A stretch of 64,000 nt of DNA from assembly GCF_913776015.1 (NCBI RefSeq), contig NZ_CAJYMD010000051.1, positions 90,715 through 154,714 of the forward strand. Reading direction: 5' to 3'. Position 1 is the first letter of the stretch; each line of letters starts with the position of its first letter. Below the pieces are notes generated by a model. That model was given only the letters and a program-made list of their open reading frames with translations, was not told the DNA's origin and did not search any database. The position numbers and the translations under genes are program-made. Source of the DNA: an uncultured Oxalicibacterium sp. Lineage in GTDB: Bacteria > Pseudomonadota > Gammaproteobacteria > Burkholderiales > Burkholderiaceae_D. Positions 19,074 to 29,419 of this stretch are shown in pieces.

Positions 19074-19172
19074 GGTTGTCATACGTGACAAATGTGCATG
19101 CCTGGTCAAAGCGCAGAATGGTAATCTTGACGTTTTCTTTCATTGGCGGCGTGCATCAAACTGGGAGGCAAC

Positions 19173-20693
19173 ATGAGCATGCAGGACGACGGGCGAATTG
19201 GTCATTTCATCGATGGTCGTGTCGTAAACATCGCAGACCGCAGCTATCAGGATGTCTTTAATCCGGCAACGGGCGAGGTCAGTAGAAAAGTCTTGCTGGG
19301 CAATACGACTGATGTGAAAAATGCGGTGGCCGTTGCCAAGGCAGCCGCGCCAGCATGGGCCGACACTTCGCCTTTGCGACGTGCGCGCGTGCTATTCAAA
19401 TTCAAGGAATTAATAGAAAAACACCACGATGATTTGGCAGCAGCCATCACGCGTGAGCATGGCAAGGTGTTTTCCGATGCCAAAGGTGAGGTGACACGCG
19501 GCCTGGAAGTGATCGAATTTGCCTGTGGCGCACCGCAATTGCTGAAGACTGCTTATACCGATCATGTTGGTGGTGGCATCGATAACTGGAATCTGCGACA
19601 GCCATTGGGTGTCACGGTCGGTATTACGCCTTTCAATTTCCCTTTCATGGTGCCGATGTGGATGGCACCGATGGCGCTGGCAACCGGGAACACCTTCATT
19701 CTCAAACCATCGGAACGTGATCCTTCTCCATCATTGATGGTGGCGGAATTGCTGCAACAAGCCGGCTTGCCTGATGGTGTGTTCAATGTCCTCCAGGGGG
19801 ACAAGCAAGTGGTCGATGGTTTGCTGGCGCACCCGGATGTGCGCGCAGTTTCCTTTGTCGGTTCGACTCCGATTGCCGAGCATATTTATACGACGGGTGC
19901 CGCGCGCAAGGGACCTTATCCTTTGCGGGTGCAGGCATTGGGCGGTGCCAAGAATCACATGGTGGTCATGCCCGATGCCAATCTGGAACAGGCGGTGGAT
20001 GCGTTGATGGGGGCAGCGTATGGTTCGGCAGGGGAACGTTGCATGGCAATTTCGGTTGCCGTGGCGGTGGGTTCGATTGCAGATGCACTGGTCGATACGT
20101 TGCAAAAACGCGTTCGTTCCCTGAAGGTGGGCAACGGCATGGATCAGCAATCGGAAATGGGGCCGGTTGTCAGTGCTGCGCATCAAGCAAGAATCGAAGG
20201 CTATATTGTCGATGGTGTTCGGGCAGGTGCCAAATTACTGGTGGATGGCAGAGGGTTCCGTGTAGTCGGTCATGAAAAAGGATTCTTTGTCGGCGGTACC
20301 TTGTTCGATCATGTGACGCCGGAGATGCGTATTTATCAGGAAGAAATCTTCGGCCCTGTATTGTGTGTCGTACGTGTGCCGGATTTGGGCGCGGCCATCG
20401 ATTTGATCAATGAACATGAATTTGCCAATGGCGTAGCGCTGTTCACAGCGGATGGCAACACGGCACGGGAATTCTCCCGACGTATCGAAGTCGGTATGGT
20501 TGGCATCAACGTCCCGTTACCGGTTCCGATGGCTTGGCATTCATTTGGAGGCTGGAAGCGTTCCATGTTTGGTGACTTGCATGCTTATGGAGAAGAGGGT
20601 GTGCGGTTCTACACTCGGTATAAATCCATTATGCAGCGTTGGTCATCATCGATAGGCAAGGGTGCGGAGTTCTCGATGCCCGTCAATAAGTAA
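19173..20693 (+). CDS. mmsA: Methylmalonate-semialdehyde dehydrogenase (CoA-acylating) MmsA
   Basis: From the ATG at 19173 (ribosome site GGGAGG) the protein has 506 residues. It is an aldehyde dehydrogenase of the MmsA type, which converts (methyl)malonate semialdehyde and CoA to propionyl- or acetyl-CoA with NAD+ in valine, beta-alanine or inositol breakdown. [17 protein letters not shown] and the catalytic Cys in [14 protein letters not shown] are diagnostic of this subgroup, as is [17 protein letters not shown] near the end. No other valine-degradation gene is nearby; it lies between oriC and parS. Confidence 0.93.
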   Translation: MSMQDDGRIGHFIDGRVVNIADRSYQDVFNPATGEVSRKVLLGNTTDVKNAVAVAKAAAPAWADTSPLRRARVLFKFKELIEKHHDDLAAAITREHGKVFSDAKGEVTRGLEVIEFACGAPQLLKTAYTDHVGGGIDNWNLRQPLGVTVGITPFNFPFMVPMWMAPMALATGNTFILKPSERDPSPSLMVAELLQQAGLPDGVFNVLQGDKQVVDGLLAHPDVRAVSFVGSTPIAEHIYTTGAARKGPYPLRVQALGGAKNHMVVMPDANLEQAVDALMGAAYGSAGERCMAISVAVAVGSIADALVDTLQKRVRSLKVGNGMDQQSEMGPVVSAAHQARIEGYIVDGVRAGAKLLVDGRGFRVVGHEKGFFVGGTLFDHVTPEMRIYQEEIFGPVLCVVRVPDLGAAIDLINEHEFANGVALFTADGNTAREFSRRIEVGMVGINVPLPVPMAWHSFGGWKRSMFGDLHAYGEEGVRFYTRYKSIMQRWSSSIGKGAEFSMPVNK

Positions 20694-20712
20694 TATACTG
20701 GTAGTTTCTTCG

Positions 20713-20746
20713 ACAGGATGTTTCACGTGAAACATCCTGTTTTTGT
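20713..20746 (+). terminator. Terminator-like hairpin of mmsA containing parS
   Basis: ACAGGATG and CATCCTGT extend the parS palindrome to a 28-base perfect inverted repeat, followed by TTTTTG and further T's. Confidence 0.65.
20719..20734. other. parS: parS centromere site 1
   Basis: Exact match to the consensus TGTTTCACGTGAAACA, the ParB loading site for chromosome segregation; parB is 5 kb away. It sits 25 bases past the mmsA stop, inside a longer palindrome that also resembles a terminator. Confidence 0.95.
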
Positions 20747-20757
20747 TTAGGTGAATG

Positions 20758-21522
20758 ATGGATCAATTGATTGTTGCTCTCGGCATTGCTGCGTTCTTTG
20801 CCGGGATGATCGATGCGGTAGTTGGGGGTGGTGGCTTGATCCAGATTCCTGCCTTGTTTTCGGCAATGCCGAATATGGCGCCAGCAACGCTCTTGGGAAC
20901 GAACAAGTTTGCAAGTGTATGGGGAACGGTGGCAGCGGCACATGGTTATGCGCGCAAGATCCGTGTGCAATGGAGCACTGCGCTACCAGCTGCTATCGCA
21001 GCATTTGCTCTGTCGTTTGTGGGCGCCTATACGGTAACGCATGTTTCACCTGACTTTTTCCGCAAGCTGCTTCCTGTTGTATTGGTGGCCGTGGCGATCT
21101 ATACCTTGAGTAAAAAAGACTTTGGCAGTGTGCATGCACCAGTACATGCTGGCCGTACTGAAAAGATCGCCGCAATTCTAGTTGGCTCCTGCATAGGGTT
21201 TTACGACGGATTCTTCGGGCCGGGAACAGGGAGTTTTCTGGTCTTCTTGTTCGTCAGATTCTTTGGTTTCGATTTTCTGAGTTCTTCGGCGGTTGCCAAG
21301 GTGGTCAATGTCGCCTGTAATGTCGCCGCGTTACTTTGGTTTGGTTATAGCGGTCATGTGTTGTGGCAACTGGGCGCGGTGATGGCGGTATGTAATGTCT
21401 GTGGTTCCTTGATCGGTATCCGTCTGGCAATGCGATATGGCACAGGTTTCGTTCGCGTTCTGTTTTTGATCGTCGTGGGTAGTTTGATTGTGAAAACCAC
21501 CTACGATGCGTTCCTGAGGTGA
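20758..21522 (+). CDS. TSUP (TauE/SafE) family membrane permease
   Basis: About 254 residues with seven to eight hydrophobic segments. The N-terminal FFAGMIDAVVGGGGLIQIPAL and the central GFYDGFFGPGTGSFLVFLFV are the duplicated glycine-rich motifs of the TauE/SafE (TSUP) family, which moves sulfite, sulfoacetate or other small organosulfur or carboxylate anions across the inner membrane. Substrate unknown. Two ATGs are adjacent; the second (20758) has the better spacing to AGGTGA. Confidence 0.9.
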   Translation: MDQLIVALGIAAFFAGMIDAVVGGGGLIQIPALFSAMPNMAPATLLGTNKFASVWGTVAAAHGYARKIRVQWSTALPAAIAAFALSFVGAYTVTHVSPDFFRKLLPVVLVAVAIYTLSKKDFGSVHAPVHAGRTEKIAAILVGSCIGFYDGFFGPGTGSFLVFLFVRFFGFDFLSSSAVAKVVNVACNVAALLWFGYSGHVLWQLGAVMAVCNVCGSLIGIRLAMRYGTGFVRVLFLIVVGSLIVKTTYDAFLR

Positions 21523-21523
21523 C

Positions 21524-21539
21524 GGTTTCACGTGAAACA
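21524..21539. other. parS: parS centromere site 2
   Basis: GGTTTCACGTGAAACA matches the parS consensus in 15 of 16 positions. Just past the stop codon of the TSUP gene and about 800 bases from site 1. Confidence 0.88.
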
Positions 21540-21637
21540 TTGTTTTGTTCATTGATAAGTCACGTCAGTGACAGGGAAATAAAGTTGAAAAGCCCTTATA
21601 ATCTCGCCTCTGTTTAACCGTCTCGTCGAGGCGCATC

Positions 21638-23572
21638 ATGCTCTATCCCACCAAATTCGATGTCATTGTTGTTGGCGGCGGCCATGCCGGAACGGAGGCC
21701 GCGTTGGCTTCTGCACGCATGGGGCAGGCTACATTGCTGCTTACCCATAACATCGAAACCCTGGGGCAGATGTCTTGCAATCCATCGATCGGTGGGATTG
21801 GTAAGGGGCATCTGGTCAAGGAAGTGGATGCCATGGGTGGTGCGATGGCCATTGCCACTGATGAGGCTGGCATCCAGTTCCGCATTCTGAATTCGTCCAA
21901 AGGTCCGGCGGTGCGTGCTACCCGTGCACAGGCAGACCGTTTGTTGTACAAGCAGGCAATCCGTTCGCGTCTGGAAAATCAGCCTAACCTCTGGTTGTTC
22001 CAGCAAGCCGTGGACGACTTGATCGTCGAGGGTGATCGAGTGGTTGGCGCGGTGACGCAGGTCGGTATCCGTTTTCAGGCAAAAGCCGTTGTGCTGACGG
22101 CCGGGACTTTCCTCGATGGGAAAATCCACGTCGGCCTGAATAACTATGCAGCAGGTCGGGCAGGGGATCCACCGGCTGTATCGCTGTCGGCACGCCTTAA
22201 GGAATTGCAGCTGCCGCAGGGTCGTCTGAAAACCGGTACGCCGCCACGCATCGATGGTCGCAGTATCGATTTCTCAGTGATGGAGGAACAACCGGGCGAT
22301 CTTGATCCGGTGCCAGTCTTTTCGGTGATGGGTAATGCTGCCATGCATCCGCGCCAGATGCCGTGCTGGGTAACGCATACCAACGAGAAAACACACGACA
22401 TCATCCGCAGCGGCTTGGATCGCAGCCCGATGTACACCGGTGTGATCGAAGGTGTAGGGCCGCGTTATTGCCCGTCGATCGAAGACAAGATTCATCGCTT
22501 CGCTAGCAAGAACTCGCACCAGATTTTCCTCGAACCCGAAGGCCTGACGACCAACGAGTTTTATCCGAACGGTATTTCCACCAGTCTGCCTTTTGACGTA
22601 CAGCTCGATCTCGTACGTTCGATGCGTGGAATGGAAAATGCCTACATTCTGCGTCCCGGCTATGCGATCGAATACGATTACTTCGATCCGCGTGGATTGA
22701 AGGCATCGCTGGAAACCAAGGTCATCAAGGGACTGTTCTTTGCCGGCCAGATCAACGGCACCACCGGTTACGAAGAAGCGGCAGCACAAGGCATGCTGGC
22801 CGGACTGAATGCCGCGCTGCAGACGCAGGAACGTGATGCCTGGACGCCACGCCGCGACGAAGCCTATCTGGGTGTGTTGGTTGATGATTTGATAACAAAA
22901 GGCGTGCTGGAACCATATCGCATGTTCACCAGCCGCGCCGAGTACCGCCTGAGCCTGCGTGAAGACAACGCCGATATGCGTCTGACAGAAATCGGTCGAA
23001 AGCTCGGTTGCGTCGGTGATGCGCAATGGGCTGCTTTTGAAGCCAAGCGCGAAGCCGTTGCGCTTGAACTCGAACGTCTGCGTTCGACCTGGGTGAATCC
23101 CCGCATTCTGGCGCAGGCGGAAGCCGAGCGCGTGCTGGGTAAGGCTATCGAACGCGAGTATGCGCTTGCTGACTTGTTGCGCCGCCCGAACGTTTCGTAT
23201 GAGTCCCTGCTGACGCTCAAGGGTATGGACGGACAAGACCTCGGTGGTCCGGGCGTTACCGATGATGCTGTGCGCGAGCAGGTGGAAATCCAGCTCAAAT
23301 ACGCGGGCTACATCGATCGGCAGGCCAAGGAAGTCGAGCGCCACGATCATTATGAAAACCTGAAGTTGCCCACCGTGTTTGACTACATGGAAGTCAAGGG
23401 ACTGTCTTTTGAAGTGCGGCAGAAACTGTGCAAGCATCGTCCCGAAACGCTGGGGCAGGCATCGCGTATTTCCGGCGTGACACCGGCAGCGATTTCGCTG
23501 TTGCTTGTCCACCTGAAGAAAGGCGGCTTCAAGGAATTTTCCGCGCTACCACCATCTGAAGCCGCTGCATGA
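21638..23572 (+). CDS. mnmG: tRNA uridine-5-carboxymethylaminomethyl modification enzyme MnmG (GidA)
   Basis: A 644-residue FAD enzyme of full family length that, with MnmE, modifies the wobble uridine of several tRNAs. The dinucleotide fold [18 protein letters not shown] is at the N-terminus; [34 protein letters not shown] and [21 protein letters not shown] are signature segments. The stop overlaps the rsmG start by four bases. Its position next to oriC and parAB is conserved across many bacteria. Confidence 0.98.
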   Translation: MLYPTKFDVIVVGGGHAGTEAALASARMGQATLLLTHNIETLGQMSCNPSIGGIGKGHLVKEVDAMGGAMAIATDEAGIQFRILNSSKGPAVRATRAQADRLLYKQAIRSRLENQPNLWLFQQAVDDLIVEGDRVVGAVTQVGIRFQAKAVVLTAGTFLDGKIHVGLNNYAAGRAGDPPAVSLSARLKELQLPQGRLKTGTPPRIDGRSIDFSVMEEQPGDLDPVPVFSVMGNAAMHPRQMPCWVTHTNEKTHDIIRSGLDRSPMYTGVIEGVGPRYCPSIEDKIHRFASKNSHQIFLEPEGLTTNEFYPNGISTSLPFDVQLDLVRSMRGMENAYILRPGYAIEYDYFDPRGLKASLETKVIKGLFFAGQINGTTGYEEAAAQGMLAGLNAALQTQERDAWTPRRDEAYLGVLVDDLITKGVLEPYRMFTSRAEYRLSLREDNADMRLTEIGRKLGCVGDAQWAAFEAKREAVALELERLRSTWVNPRILAQAEAERVLGKAIEREYALADLLRRPNVSYESLLTLKGMDGQDLGGPGVTDDAVREQVEIQLKYAGYIDRQAKEVERHDHYENLKLPTVFDYMEVKGLSFEVRQKLCKHRPETLGQASRISGVTPAAISLLLVHLKKGGFKEFSALPPSEAAA

Positions 23573-24231
23573 AGCCACTGGATATTGCCGCCTTGAAGGC
23601 ACAACTGGCGGATGGCGCGCAAGCCTTGTCGTTATCGCTCAGTGAAGCGCAGCTGCAAAAGCTGATCGATTATCTGGGGCTGATGATCAAGTGGAATGCC
23701 GTCTACAACCTTACCGCCGTGCGTGATCCGGCCCAGATGGTCGTACAGCATCTGCTCGATTCGCTGGCCGCTGTATCGGCATTTGACGGTGCTGAACGTG
23801 TACTGGACGTTGGCGCCGGTGGCGGCTTGCCGGGCATCGTGCTGGCGATCTGGGCGCAGGAAGCGCAACCGCAGTTGCGACTGACGATGATCGATACGGT
23901 CCATAAAAAAACAGCCTTCCTGACGCAAGTCAAAGCGGAACTTGGCTTGTCTAACGTCAGTGTGCAGACCGGACGTGTGGAGCATTGGCAGGCACCGCAA
24001 CCGTTCGACGTCATCACGTCGCGCGCGTTTGCCGAACTTAATGACTTCGTGACCTGGTCAGGGCATTTGCTGAAACAGGGTGGGCGTTTCATCGCTCTCA
24101 AGGGCGTGGCACCCGACGAAGAAATTGCGCGACTGCCTGCCGGCTGGCACGTTACCGAGGTACGTGCCTTGCACGTGCCGACTCTGCATGCCGAACGTCA
24201 TCTGATTTTAATCGAAAGGGAAACATCATGA
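23569..24231 (+). CDS. rsmG: 16S rRNA (guanine-527-N7)-methyltransferase RsmG (GidB)
   Basis: A 220-residue SAM-dependent methyltransferase modifying G527 of 16S rRNA. Typical elements are [19 protein letters not shown], the SAM loop [26 protein letters not shown] and [13 protein letters not shown]. It overlaps mnmG at its start and the lipocalin gene at its end, each by an ATGA, so all three are translationally coupled. Confidence 0.97.
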   Translation: MKPLDIAALKAQLADGAQALSLSLSEAQLQKLIDYLGLMIKWNAVYNLTAVRDPAQMVVQHLLDSLAAVSAFDGAERVLDVGAGGGLPGIVLAIWAQEAQPQLRLTMIDTVHKKTAFLTQVKAELGLSNVSVQTGRVEHWQAPQPFDVITSRAFAELNDFVTWSGHLLKQGGRFIALKGVAPDEEIARLPAGWHVTEVRALHVPTLHAERHLILIERETS

Positions 24232-24767
24232 AGCGCTTATTGGTGGTGGGTATGATGCTGGCGGGTTTGGCGAGTTTTCCCGCGGTGGCACAAGAAGTGA
24301 AGCCGGTTGCCAAGGTCGATCTGACCAAGTATGTCGGGACCTGGTACGAAGTTGCGCGGTTTCCGAACCGTTTTCAGGATCAGTGCACGGGCAATGTCAC
24401 GGCACAATATCGCAAGCGTGAGGATGGTGATATTGATGTCATCAATCGCTGCAAGCAAAAGGATGGCAGCGCGGATGAAGCAGTCGGCCGGGCACGCGTG
24501 GCCGATGCCGTCACCAATGCACGCTTGAAAGTACGTTTCGCTCCGGACTGGCTGGCATGGGTGCCCTTCGTCTGGGCCGATTACTGGGTGATCGATCTGG
24601 CCGATGATTATTCGTATGCAGCCGTCGGCGAACCGTCGCGCGAATATCTGTGGATTTTGTCGCGCACCCCAACTTTGCCGGAAGCCACTTATGAAGCCAT
24701 CGTCAATCGCGTTACAGTGCAGGGATTCGATACCGCCAAGCTGGTGAAGACGCGTCAGGAACCTTGA
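24228..24767 (+). CDS. blc: Lipocalin family protein (Blc-like)
   Basis: A 179-residue secreted lipocalin. A Sec signal ([22 protein letters not shown]) has no lipobox cysteine, so it should be periplasmic rather than a lipoprotein. The lipocalin signature [15 protein letters not shown], then [23 protein letters not shown] and the late [11 protein letters not shown] fit bacterial Blc proteins, which bind lipids or fatty acids. Its start overlaps the rsmG stop, an unusual insertion between rsmG and parA. Confidence 0.9.
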   Translation: MKRLLVVGMMLAGLASFPAVAQEVKPVAKVDLTKYVGTWYEVARFPNRFQDQCTGNVTAQYRKREDGDIDVINRCKQKDGSADEAVGRARVADAVTNARLKVRFAPDWLAWVPFVWADYWVIDLADDYSYAAVGEPSREYLWILSRTPTLPEATYEAIVNRVTVQGFDTAKLVKTRQEP

Positions 24768-24777
24768 GTGCAGCAAT

Positions 24778-24802
24778 GATCGCCGTCAGGGAGGCGGCGA
24801 TC
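24778..24802 (+). repeat. Inverted repeat ahead of parA
   Basis: GATCGCCG and CGGCGATC around a nine-base loop, 18 bases upstream of the parA ATG. No T-run follows; it could influence parA translation or separate it from the upstream transcript. Confidence 0.4.
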
Positions 24803-24819
24803 TCCAACAAAAAGACAAT

Positions 24820-25590
24820 ATGGCAAAAATCTTTTGCGTCGCCAACCAGAAGGGCGGCGTTGGTAAAACCACTACGGCAGTCAATCTCGCAGCAGGCCTG
24901 GCCAAGCTCAACCAGCGCGTCTTGCTGGTGGATCTCGATCCGCAGGGCAATGCCACCATGGGGGCCGGCATTAACAAGGCCGAGCTGAAGTCATCCATTT
25001 ATGAAGTCATGCTTGGCATGGCCGATGTGGCGACAGCGCGTGTGCGCTCCGAAGCAGGGCGTTTCGATGTGCTGCCAGCCAACCGCGAACTGGCTGGTGC
25101 TGAAGTCGAAATGGTCGAACTCGACAACCGCGAACGACGCCTGAAGGATGCGCTGGCCGCCGTTGGTGAAGAATACGATTTCATGCTGATCGATTGCCCG
25201 CCCGCATTGTCGATGCTGACGCTCAACGGCTTGTGCGCCGCGCATGGCGTGATCATTCCGATGCAGTGCGAATACTATGCCCTCGAAGGTTTGTCCGATC
25301 TGGTCAATACCATCAAGAAGGTACACGCCAAACTCAATCCCGATCTCAAGATCATCGGTTTGCTGCGCGTGATGTTCGATCCGCGCATGACGCTGTCGCA
25401 ACAGGTTTCCTCGCAACTCGAACAGCACTTCGGCGACAAGGTATTCCGCTCGATCATTCCACGCAATGTGCGCCTGGCCGAGGCACCGTCATACGGCATG
25501 CCCGGCATCAACTTCGATCCTTCTTCCAAGGGTGCCCAGGCCTATATCGCTTTCGGTGCCGAAATGATCGAACGCATCAAGACACTTTAA
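24820..25590 (+). CDS. parA: Chromosome partitioning ATPase ParA (Soj)
   Basis: A 256-residue deviant-Walker ATPase: FCVANQKGGVGKTTTAVNLA holds the Walker A with its signature lysine, DLDPQGNATMG the A' box and FMLIDCPPALSMLT the Walker B. ParA forms a nucleoid-bound gradient that moves ParB-parS complexes. Lacking an N-terminal helix-turn-helix, it is the chromosomal type. parB follows 66 bases on; parS sites lie upstream. Confidence 0.97.
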   Translation: MAKIFCVANQKGGVGKTTTAVNLAAGLAKLNQRVLLVDLDPQGNATMGAGINKAELKSSIYEVMLGMADVATARVRSEAGRFDVLPANRELAGAEVEMVELDNRERRLKDALAAVGEEYDFMLIDCPPALSMLTLNGLCAAHGVIIPMQCEYYALEGLSDLVNTIKKVHAKLNPDLKIIGLLRVMFDPRMTLSQQVSSQLEQHFGDKVFRSIIPRNVRLAEAPSYGMPGINFDPSSKGAQAYIAFGAEMIERIKTL

Positions 25591-25656
25591 GCGGTCTGGT
25601 ACCGTGCGCGAGCCTTAAGGTTCGTTTTTCAGATAGAACAGAATTTAGTTACTTTT

Positions 25657-26550
25657 ATGGCCACGAAAAAACAAAAGGGACTGGGACGTGGTCTCGACGC
25701 TTTGCTAGGCGGTAGCAGCGATTTCAGCGAAGCTGTCGCGACGGTTCCCGGCTCGCCATCCACGTTGTCGGTCACGGATATGCAGGCTGGTAAATACCAG
25801 CCGCGTACGCGCATGGATGAAGGCGCACTCAACGAACTTGCCGCCTCCATTAAGGCACAGGGCTTGTTGCAGGCGATTCTGGTGCGTCCGATTGCTTCCA
25901 GCGGACCGCGTCAGCGCTACGAAATCATCGCCGGCGAACGCCGCTTCCGCGCTGCGCAATTGGCTGGCATGACCGAAGTGCCGGTGCTGGTCAAGGAAGT
26001 GGACGACGAAGCCACGGCAGCGATGGCGCTGATCGAAAACATTCAGCGCGAAGACCTGAATCCGCTCGAAGAGGCACAGGGCATCCATCGCCTGATCGCC
26101 GATTTCAATTTCACGCACGAGCAAGCGGCGACGGCGGTAGGGCGTTCGCGCAGTGCTGTTTCCAATCTGTTGCGTTTGCTGAATCTGGCCAAGCCGGTCC
26201 AGACTATGCTGATGGCAGGCGATATCGACATGGGCCATGCGCGTGCCCTGCTGGCAGTGGACGCTGCGACGCAGATTGCCCTGGCTAACCAGGTTGTTGC
26301 CAAGCGCATGTCGGTGCGCGATGCTGAAAAACTGGTGACCAAGGCGTCGGCAGAGCAGAGCGCCTCCGCCAAGCCGCGCCAAAAGGAAAAGTCGCGCGAC
26401 ATCGCCCGATTGGAAGAGGAGTTGTCGGACACGCTGGCCACTTCCGTGGCAATCAAGCTCGGTGCCAAGAACAAGGGACAGCTTGTGATCGACTTTGCCA
26501 ACCTTGATGCGCTGGATGACTTGATCGCACGCCTGCGCAGCAAGGCGTGA
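25657..26550 (+). CDS. parB: Chromosome partitioning protein ParB (Spo0J)
   Basis: A 297-residue parS-binding CTP switch protein. N-terminal ParA-activating segment GLGRGLDALLGG; CTP-binding motifs GERRFRAAQ and ENIQREDLNPLEEA; helix-turn-helix FTHEQAATAVGRSRSAVSNLLRLL (read in two helices); C-terminal dimerisation part. Acts on the two parS sites at 20719 and 21524. Confidence 0.97.
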   Translation: MATKKQKGLGRGLDALLGGSSDFSEAVATVPGSPSTLSVTDMQAGKYQPRTRMDEGALNELAASIKAQGLLQAILVRPIASSGPRQRYEIIAGERRFRAAQLAGMTEVPVLVKEVDDEATAAMALIENIQREDLNPLEEAQGIHRLIADFNFTHEQAATAVGRSRSAVSNLLRLLNLAKPVQTMLMAGDIDMGHARALLAVDAATQIALANQVVAKRMSVRDAEKLVTKASAEQSASAKPRQKEKSRDIARLEEELSDTLATSVAIKLGAKNKGQLVIDFANLDALDDLIARLRSKA

Positions 26551-26650
26551 TCTTTCTTTTAAGAAATCTCGCTCTTGCACCATGAACACGCATGTAACGT
26601 TGTAGCGGTGCAATAACTACAATGATCTTGTTCCATTGCAGCGCAAACGT

Positions 26651-26680
26651 TTGACGCTATCCTGAGAATCCACTTATAAT
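26651..26680 (+). promoter_or_regulatory. Predicted sigma-70 promoter of the atp operon
   Basis: TTGACG (26651-26656) and a perfect TATAAT (26675-26680) with an 18-base spacer, about 95 bases ahead of the atpI ATG. Confidence 0.7.
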
Positions 26681-26774
26681 CCTCGGGCTTCACGGAACGC
26701 AAGAGTTTGCATTACTTTCAACTCAGGAAGCGGACAGCAAATTTGCCCGCCGAACTGCACCTTTTGGACTTGCC

Positions 26775-27113
26775 ATGCTGCCCGTCGTCCTCACGCAATT
26801 TGTGGCCACGGTTATCTGCAGCGCGATTGCCGGTCTGATTGCCGGTCTGCCAGGGTTCTATTCTGCTTTGTTGGGTGGCTTGTGCTGCGTGGTGCCGAAT
26901 GGCCTTTTTGCCTTGCGCCTTTTCATAGCTGCGCAATTGAGCAAATCCGTCAGCCCGCATGTGTTTTTCGTGGGCGAGTTCGTAAAGCTTGGCGTAACGG
27001 CTGCGGCACTTTGGGCAGTCGTTCATTTTTACCATGATGTCAACGTGCTGGCGCTGGTCGCTGCCTTCATCGTGGTACTGAAAAGTTACATCATTTTATT
27101 ATTTAGGCACTGA
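26775..27113 (+). CDS. atpI: ATP synthase subunit I (AtpI)
   Basis: A 112-residue membrane protein with four hydrophobic segments ([39 protein letters not shown] and two more), of the AtpI type found as first gene of proteobacterial atp operons, where it assists c-ring assembly or Mg2+ handling. The ATG lacks a clear ribosome site. The frame is open upstream to 26655 but has no start codon there and overlaps the promoter. Confidence 0.85.
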   Translation: MLPVVLTQFVATVICSAIAGLIAGLPGFYSALLGGLCCVVPNGLFALRLFIAAQLSKSVSPHVFFVGEFVKLGVTAAALWAVVHFYHDVNVLALVAAFIVVLKSYIILLFRH

Positions 27114-27114
27114 C

Positions 27115-27960
27115 ATGGCGACTGAAATGGCTACTGCAGGGGCGGCGCATCACGCAGCACCAACCGCTTCCGAATATATCGTCCACCATCTGGGTCACTT
27201 CTCGACCAAACATCAGGACAAGATCGTCGATTTCTCGATCCTGAACATGGATACGATTTTCTGGGCAATCTTCGCCGGTGTCGTTGGTTCTCTGTTGATG
27301 TGGGCTGCTGCACGCAAGGCAACCTCCGGCGTGCCAGGCCGTTTCCAGGCTGCAGTGGAAATGATCGTCGAAATGGTTGACGGTCAGGCAAAATCGATCG
27401 TCCATGGCGATCGTACCTTTATCGCACCTTTGGCATTGACCGTGTTCGTCTGGGTTGCCCTGATGAACTCGCTGGATTTCCTGCCTGTGGACATGTTCTC
27501 GTCGTTCTTCCACTGGGCCGGCATCGATCACATTTTCCCGTATCACCGCGTTGTGCCAACGGCCGATTTGAACGGCACGATGGGTATCGCTCTCGGCGTG
27601 TTCGCGCTGATGATCTACTACAACTTCAAAATCAAGGGTGCAGGCGGCTTCATCCACGAATTGTTCGCCGCGCCTTTCGGCATCTGGTTGGCACCGTTCA
27701 ACCTGCTGCTGAACATCATCGAATTCGCAGCTAAGACCGTTTCCCTGGCGATGCGGTTGTTCGGCAACATGTACGCTGGCGAATTGCTGTTCCTGCTCAT
27801 CGCATTGCTGGGTTCGACCGCGACCGCGTTCGGCTTCTTCGGCCATGTCCTGGCAGGTTCGTTATGGGCAATCTTCCACATCCTGATCGTGCTCCTGCAG
27901 GCATTCATCTTCATGATGCTAACGCTGGTGTACATCGGTCAGGCACACGAAAGCCATTAA
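27115..27960 (+). CDS. atpB: F0F1 ATP synthase subunit a
   Basis: A 281-residue membrane subunit forming the proton half-channels. The essential arginine lies in [42 protein letters not shown] is the last helix. One base after atpI, hence coupled. Confidence 0.97.
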   Translation: MATEMATAGAAHHAAPTASEYIVHHLGHFSTKHQDKIVDFSILNMDTIFWAIFAGVVGSLLMWAAARKATSGVPGRFQAAVEMIVEMVDGQAKSIVHGDRTFIAPLALTVFVWVALMNSLDFLPVDMFSSFFHWAGIDHIFPYHRVVPTADLNGTMGIALGVFALMIYYNFKIKGAGGFIHELFAAPFGIWLAPFNLLLNIIEFAAKTVSLAMRLFGNMYAGELLFLLIALLGSTATAFGFFGHVLAGSLWAIFHILIVLLQAFIFMMLTLVYIGQAHESH

Positions 27961-28019
27961 GCCGTATCGAAATTGCAGTATCAGCAGGATCCGTTTTTTG
28001 TATTTATTTTTTGCTTTAA

Positions 28020-28289
<270 letters not shown>

Positions 28290-28363
28290 TTTAACGTTAC
28301 TGTCGATTCTCATCTGCCGAACTCGCTGGTTCGGCACTTGTTATTCTTGAGAAGGAAATCACT

Positions 28364-28834
28364 GTGAACTTAAATGCAACCTTGTTTGCACAGTTCGTAG
28401 TCTTTTTCATCCTGGTGCTGTTCACGATGAAATTCGTGTGGCCACCACTGATGAAGGCACTCGATGAGCGTGCCGCAAAGATTGCGGATGGTCTGGCTGC
28501 AGCAGAGCGCGGCAAATCCGATCTGGCACTGGCTGAAAAGCGTGCCCAGGCAGAAGTCGCCGCAGCACAGGAAGTGGGTCAGAAGCGTATCAGCGATGCA
28601 GAAAAGCGCGGTCAGTTGATCGTTGACGAAGCCAAGAAAACGGCTGAAGCAGAAGCAGCGCGCATTATTGCCACTGCCAAGGCAGACGCTGAACAGCAAG
28701 TGACCCAGGCGCGTGAAGCATTGCGTGATCAGGTTGCCACCCTCGCAGTCAAGGGCGCTGAGCAGATTCTGAAACGTGAAGTCAACGCTGCGGCACATGC
28801 CGACCTGTTGAAACAACTGAAAGCCGAGCTGTAA
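28364..28834 (+). CDS. atpF: F0F1 ATP synthase subunit b
   Basis: A 156-residue stator subunit with one N-terminal membrane helix ([20 protein letters not shown]) and a long Ala/Glu/Lys-rich coiled coil. Starts with GTG behind GAGAAGGAAA. atpH follows two bases after the stop. Confidence 0.96.
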   Translation: MNLNATLFAQFVVFFILVLFTMKFVWPPLMKALDERAAKIADGLAAAERGKSDLALAEKRAQAEVAAAQEVGQKRISDAEKRGQLIVDEAKKTAEAEAARIIATAKADAEQQVTQAREALRDQVATLAVKGAEQILKREVNAAAHADLLKQLKAEL

Positions 28835-28836
28835 TC

Positions 28837-29370
28837 ATGGCCGAACTCGCAACGATTGCCCGCCCCTACGCTGAAGCCCTGTTTCGCGTGGCGAAAGCCG
28901 CCGATTTGACTGCATGGTCAGGTCTTGTTTCCGAAATGGCACAGGTTGCCGCGCATCCCGATGTTCAGGCATTGGCGCACAACCCGAAAATTTCGCCGGA
29001 ACAGATCAGCAGCACCTTTATCGCTGCGCTGAAAACGCCAGTTGGCGCTGAAGCCAAAAACTTCATCGACATGCTGGTGCAAAACAATCGCCTGACCTCG
29101 CTGCCGGAAATCGCAGCACAGTTCCATGCATTGAAAAATGCACAGGAAGGTGCCGCTGATGCCGACATCACTAGTGCGTTTGAATTGTCGCAAGCGCAAG
29201 TGGCAGAACTGATCGCTACGCTGGAAAAGAAATTTGGCCGCAAGCTCAATCCGACTGTCGTCGTGGATGACACGTTGATCGGTGGTGTGCGCGTCGTTGT
29301 CGGCGATGAAGTGCTCGACACCTCGGTGCGCGCCAAGCTGCAACAGATGCATGTTGCGCTGACTGCCTGA
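28837..29370 (+). CDS. atpH: F0F1 ATP synthase subunit delta
   Basis: A 177-residue peripheral stator subunit: [15 protein letters not shown] at the N-terminus and the C-terminal [21 protein letters not shown] are family signatures. Joins F1 to subunit b. Confidence 0.96.
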   Translation: MAELATIARPYAEALFRVAKAADLTAWSGLVSEMAQVAAHPDVQALAHNPKISPEQISSTFIAALKTPVGAEAKNFIDMLVQNNRLTSLPEIAAQFHALKNAQEGAADADITSAFELSQAQVAELIATLEKKFGRKLNPTVVVDDTLIGGVRVVVGDEVLDTSVRAKLQQMHVALTA

Positions 29371-29419
29371 TCGTCCGTGCCCTCAAGCCCAAGCTACAGA
29401 GAAAATTTTAGGAGTTTAT

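Larger units (their letters stand above)
18867..19080 (+). repeat. oriC repeat unit, copy B
   Basis: Starts with GTATATATGAATAGTAG, then AGTTAACGTC, a DnaA box, TGTATAAATTC and a DnaA box. The intervening sequence is more diverged than these landmarks. Confidence 0.75.
18494..19142. other. oriC: Probable chromosomal replication origin (oriC)
   Basis: A gene-free, AT-rich stretch with four perfect DnaA boxes, two degenerate ones (TTATTCACT at 18671, TTACCCACA at 19031) and AT-rich segments at 18561-18607 and 18919-18962 that could unwind. Four copies of GGTTTTCC (one inverted) also lie between 18600 and 18780. Two diverged copies of one unit, about 360 bases apart, make up the region. It lies close to mnmG-rsmG-parA-parB and two parS sites, the classical proteobacterial origin neighbourhood. 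No open frame here is convincing. Confidence 0.85.
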
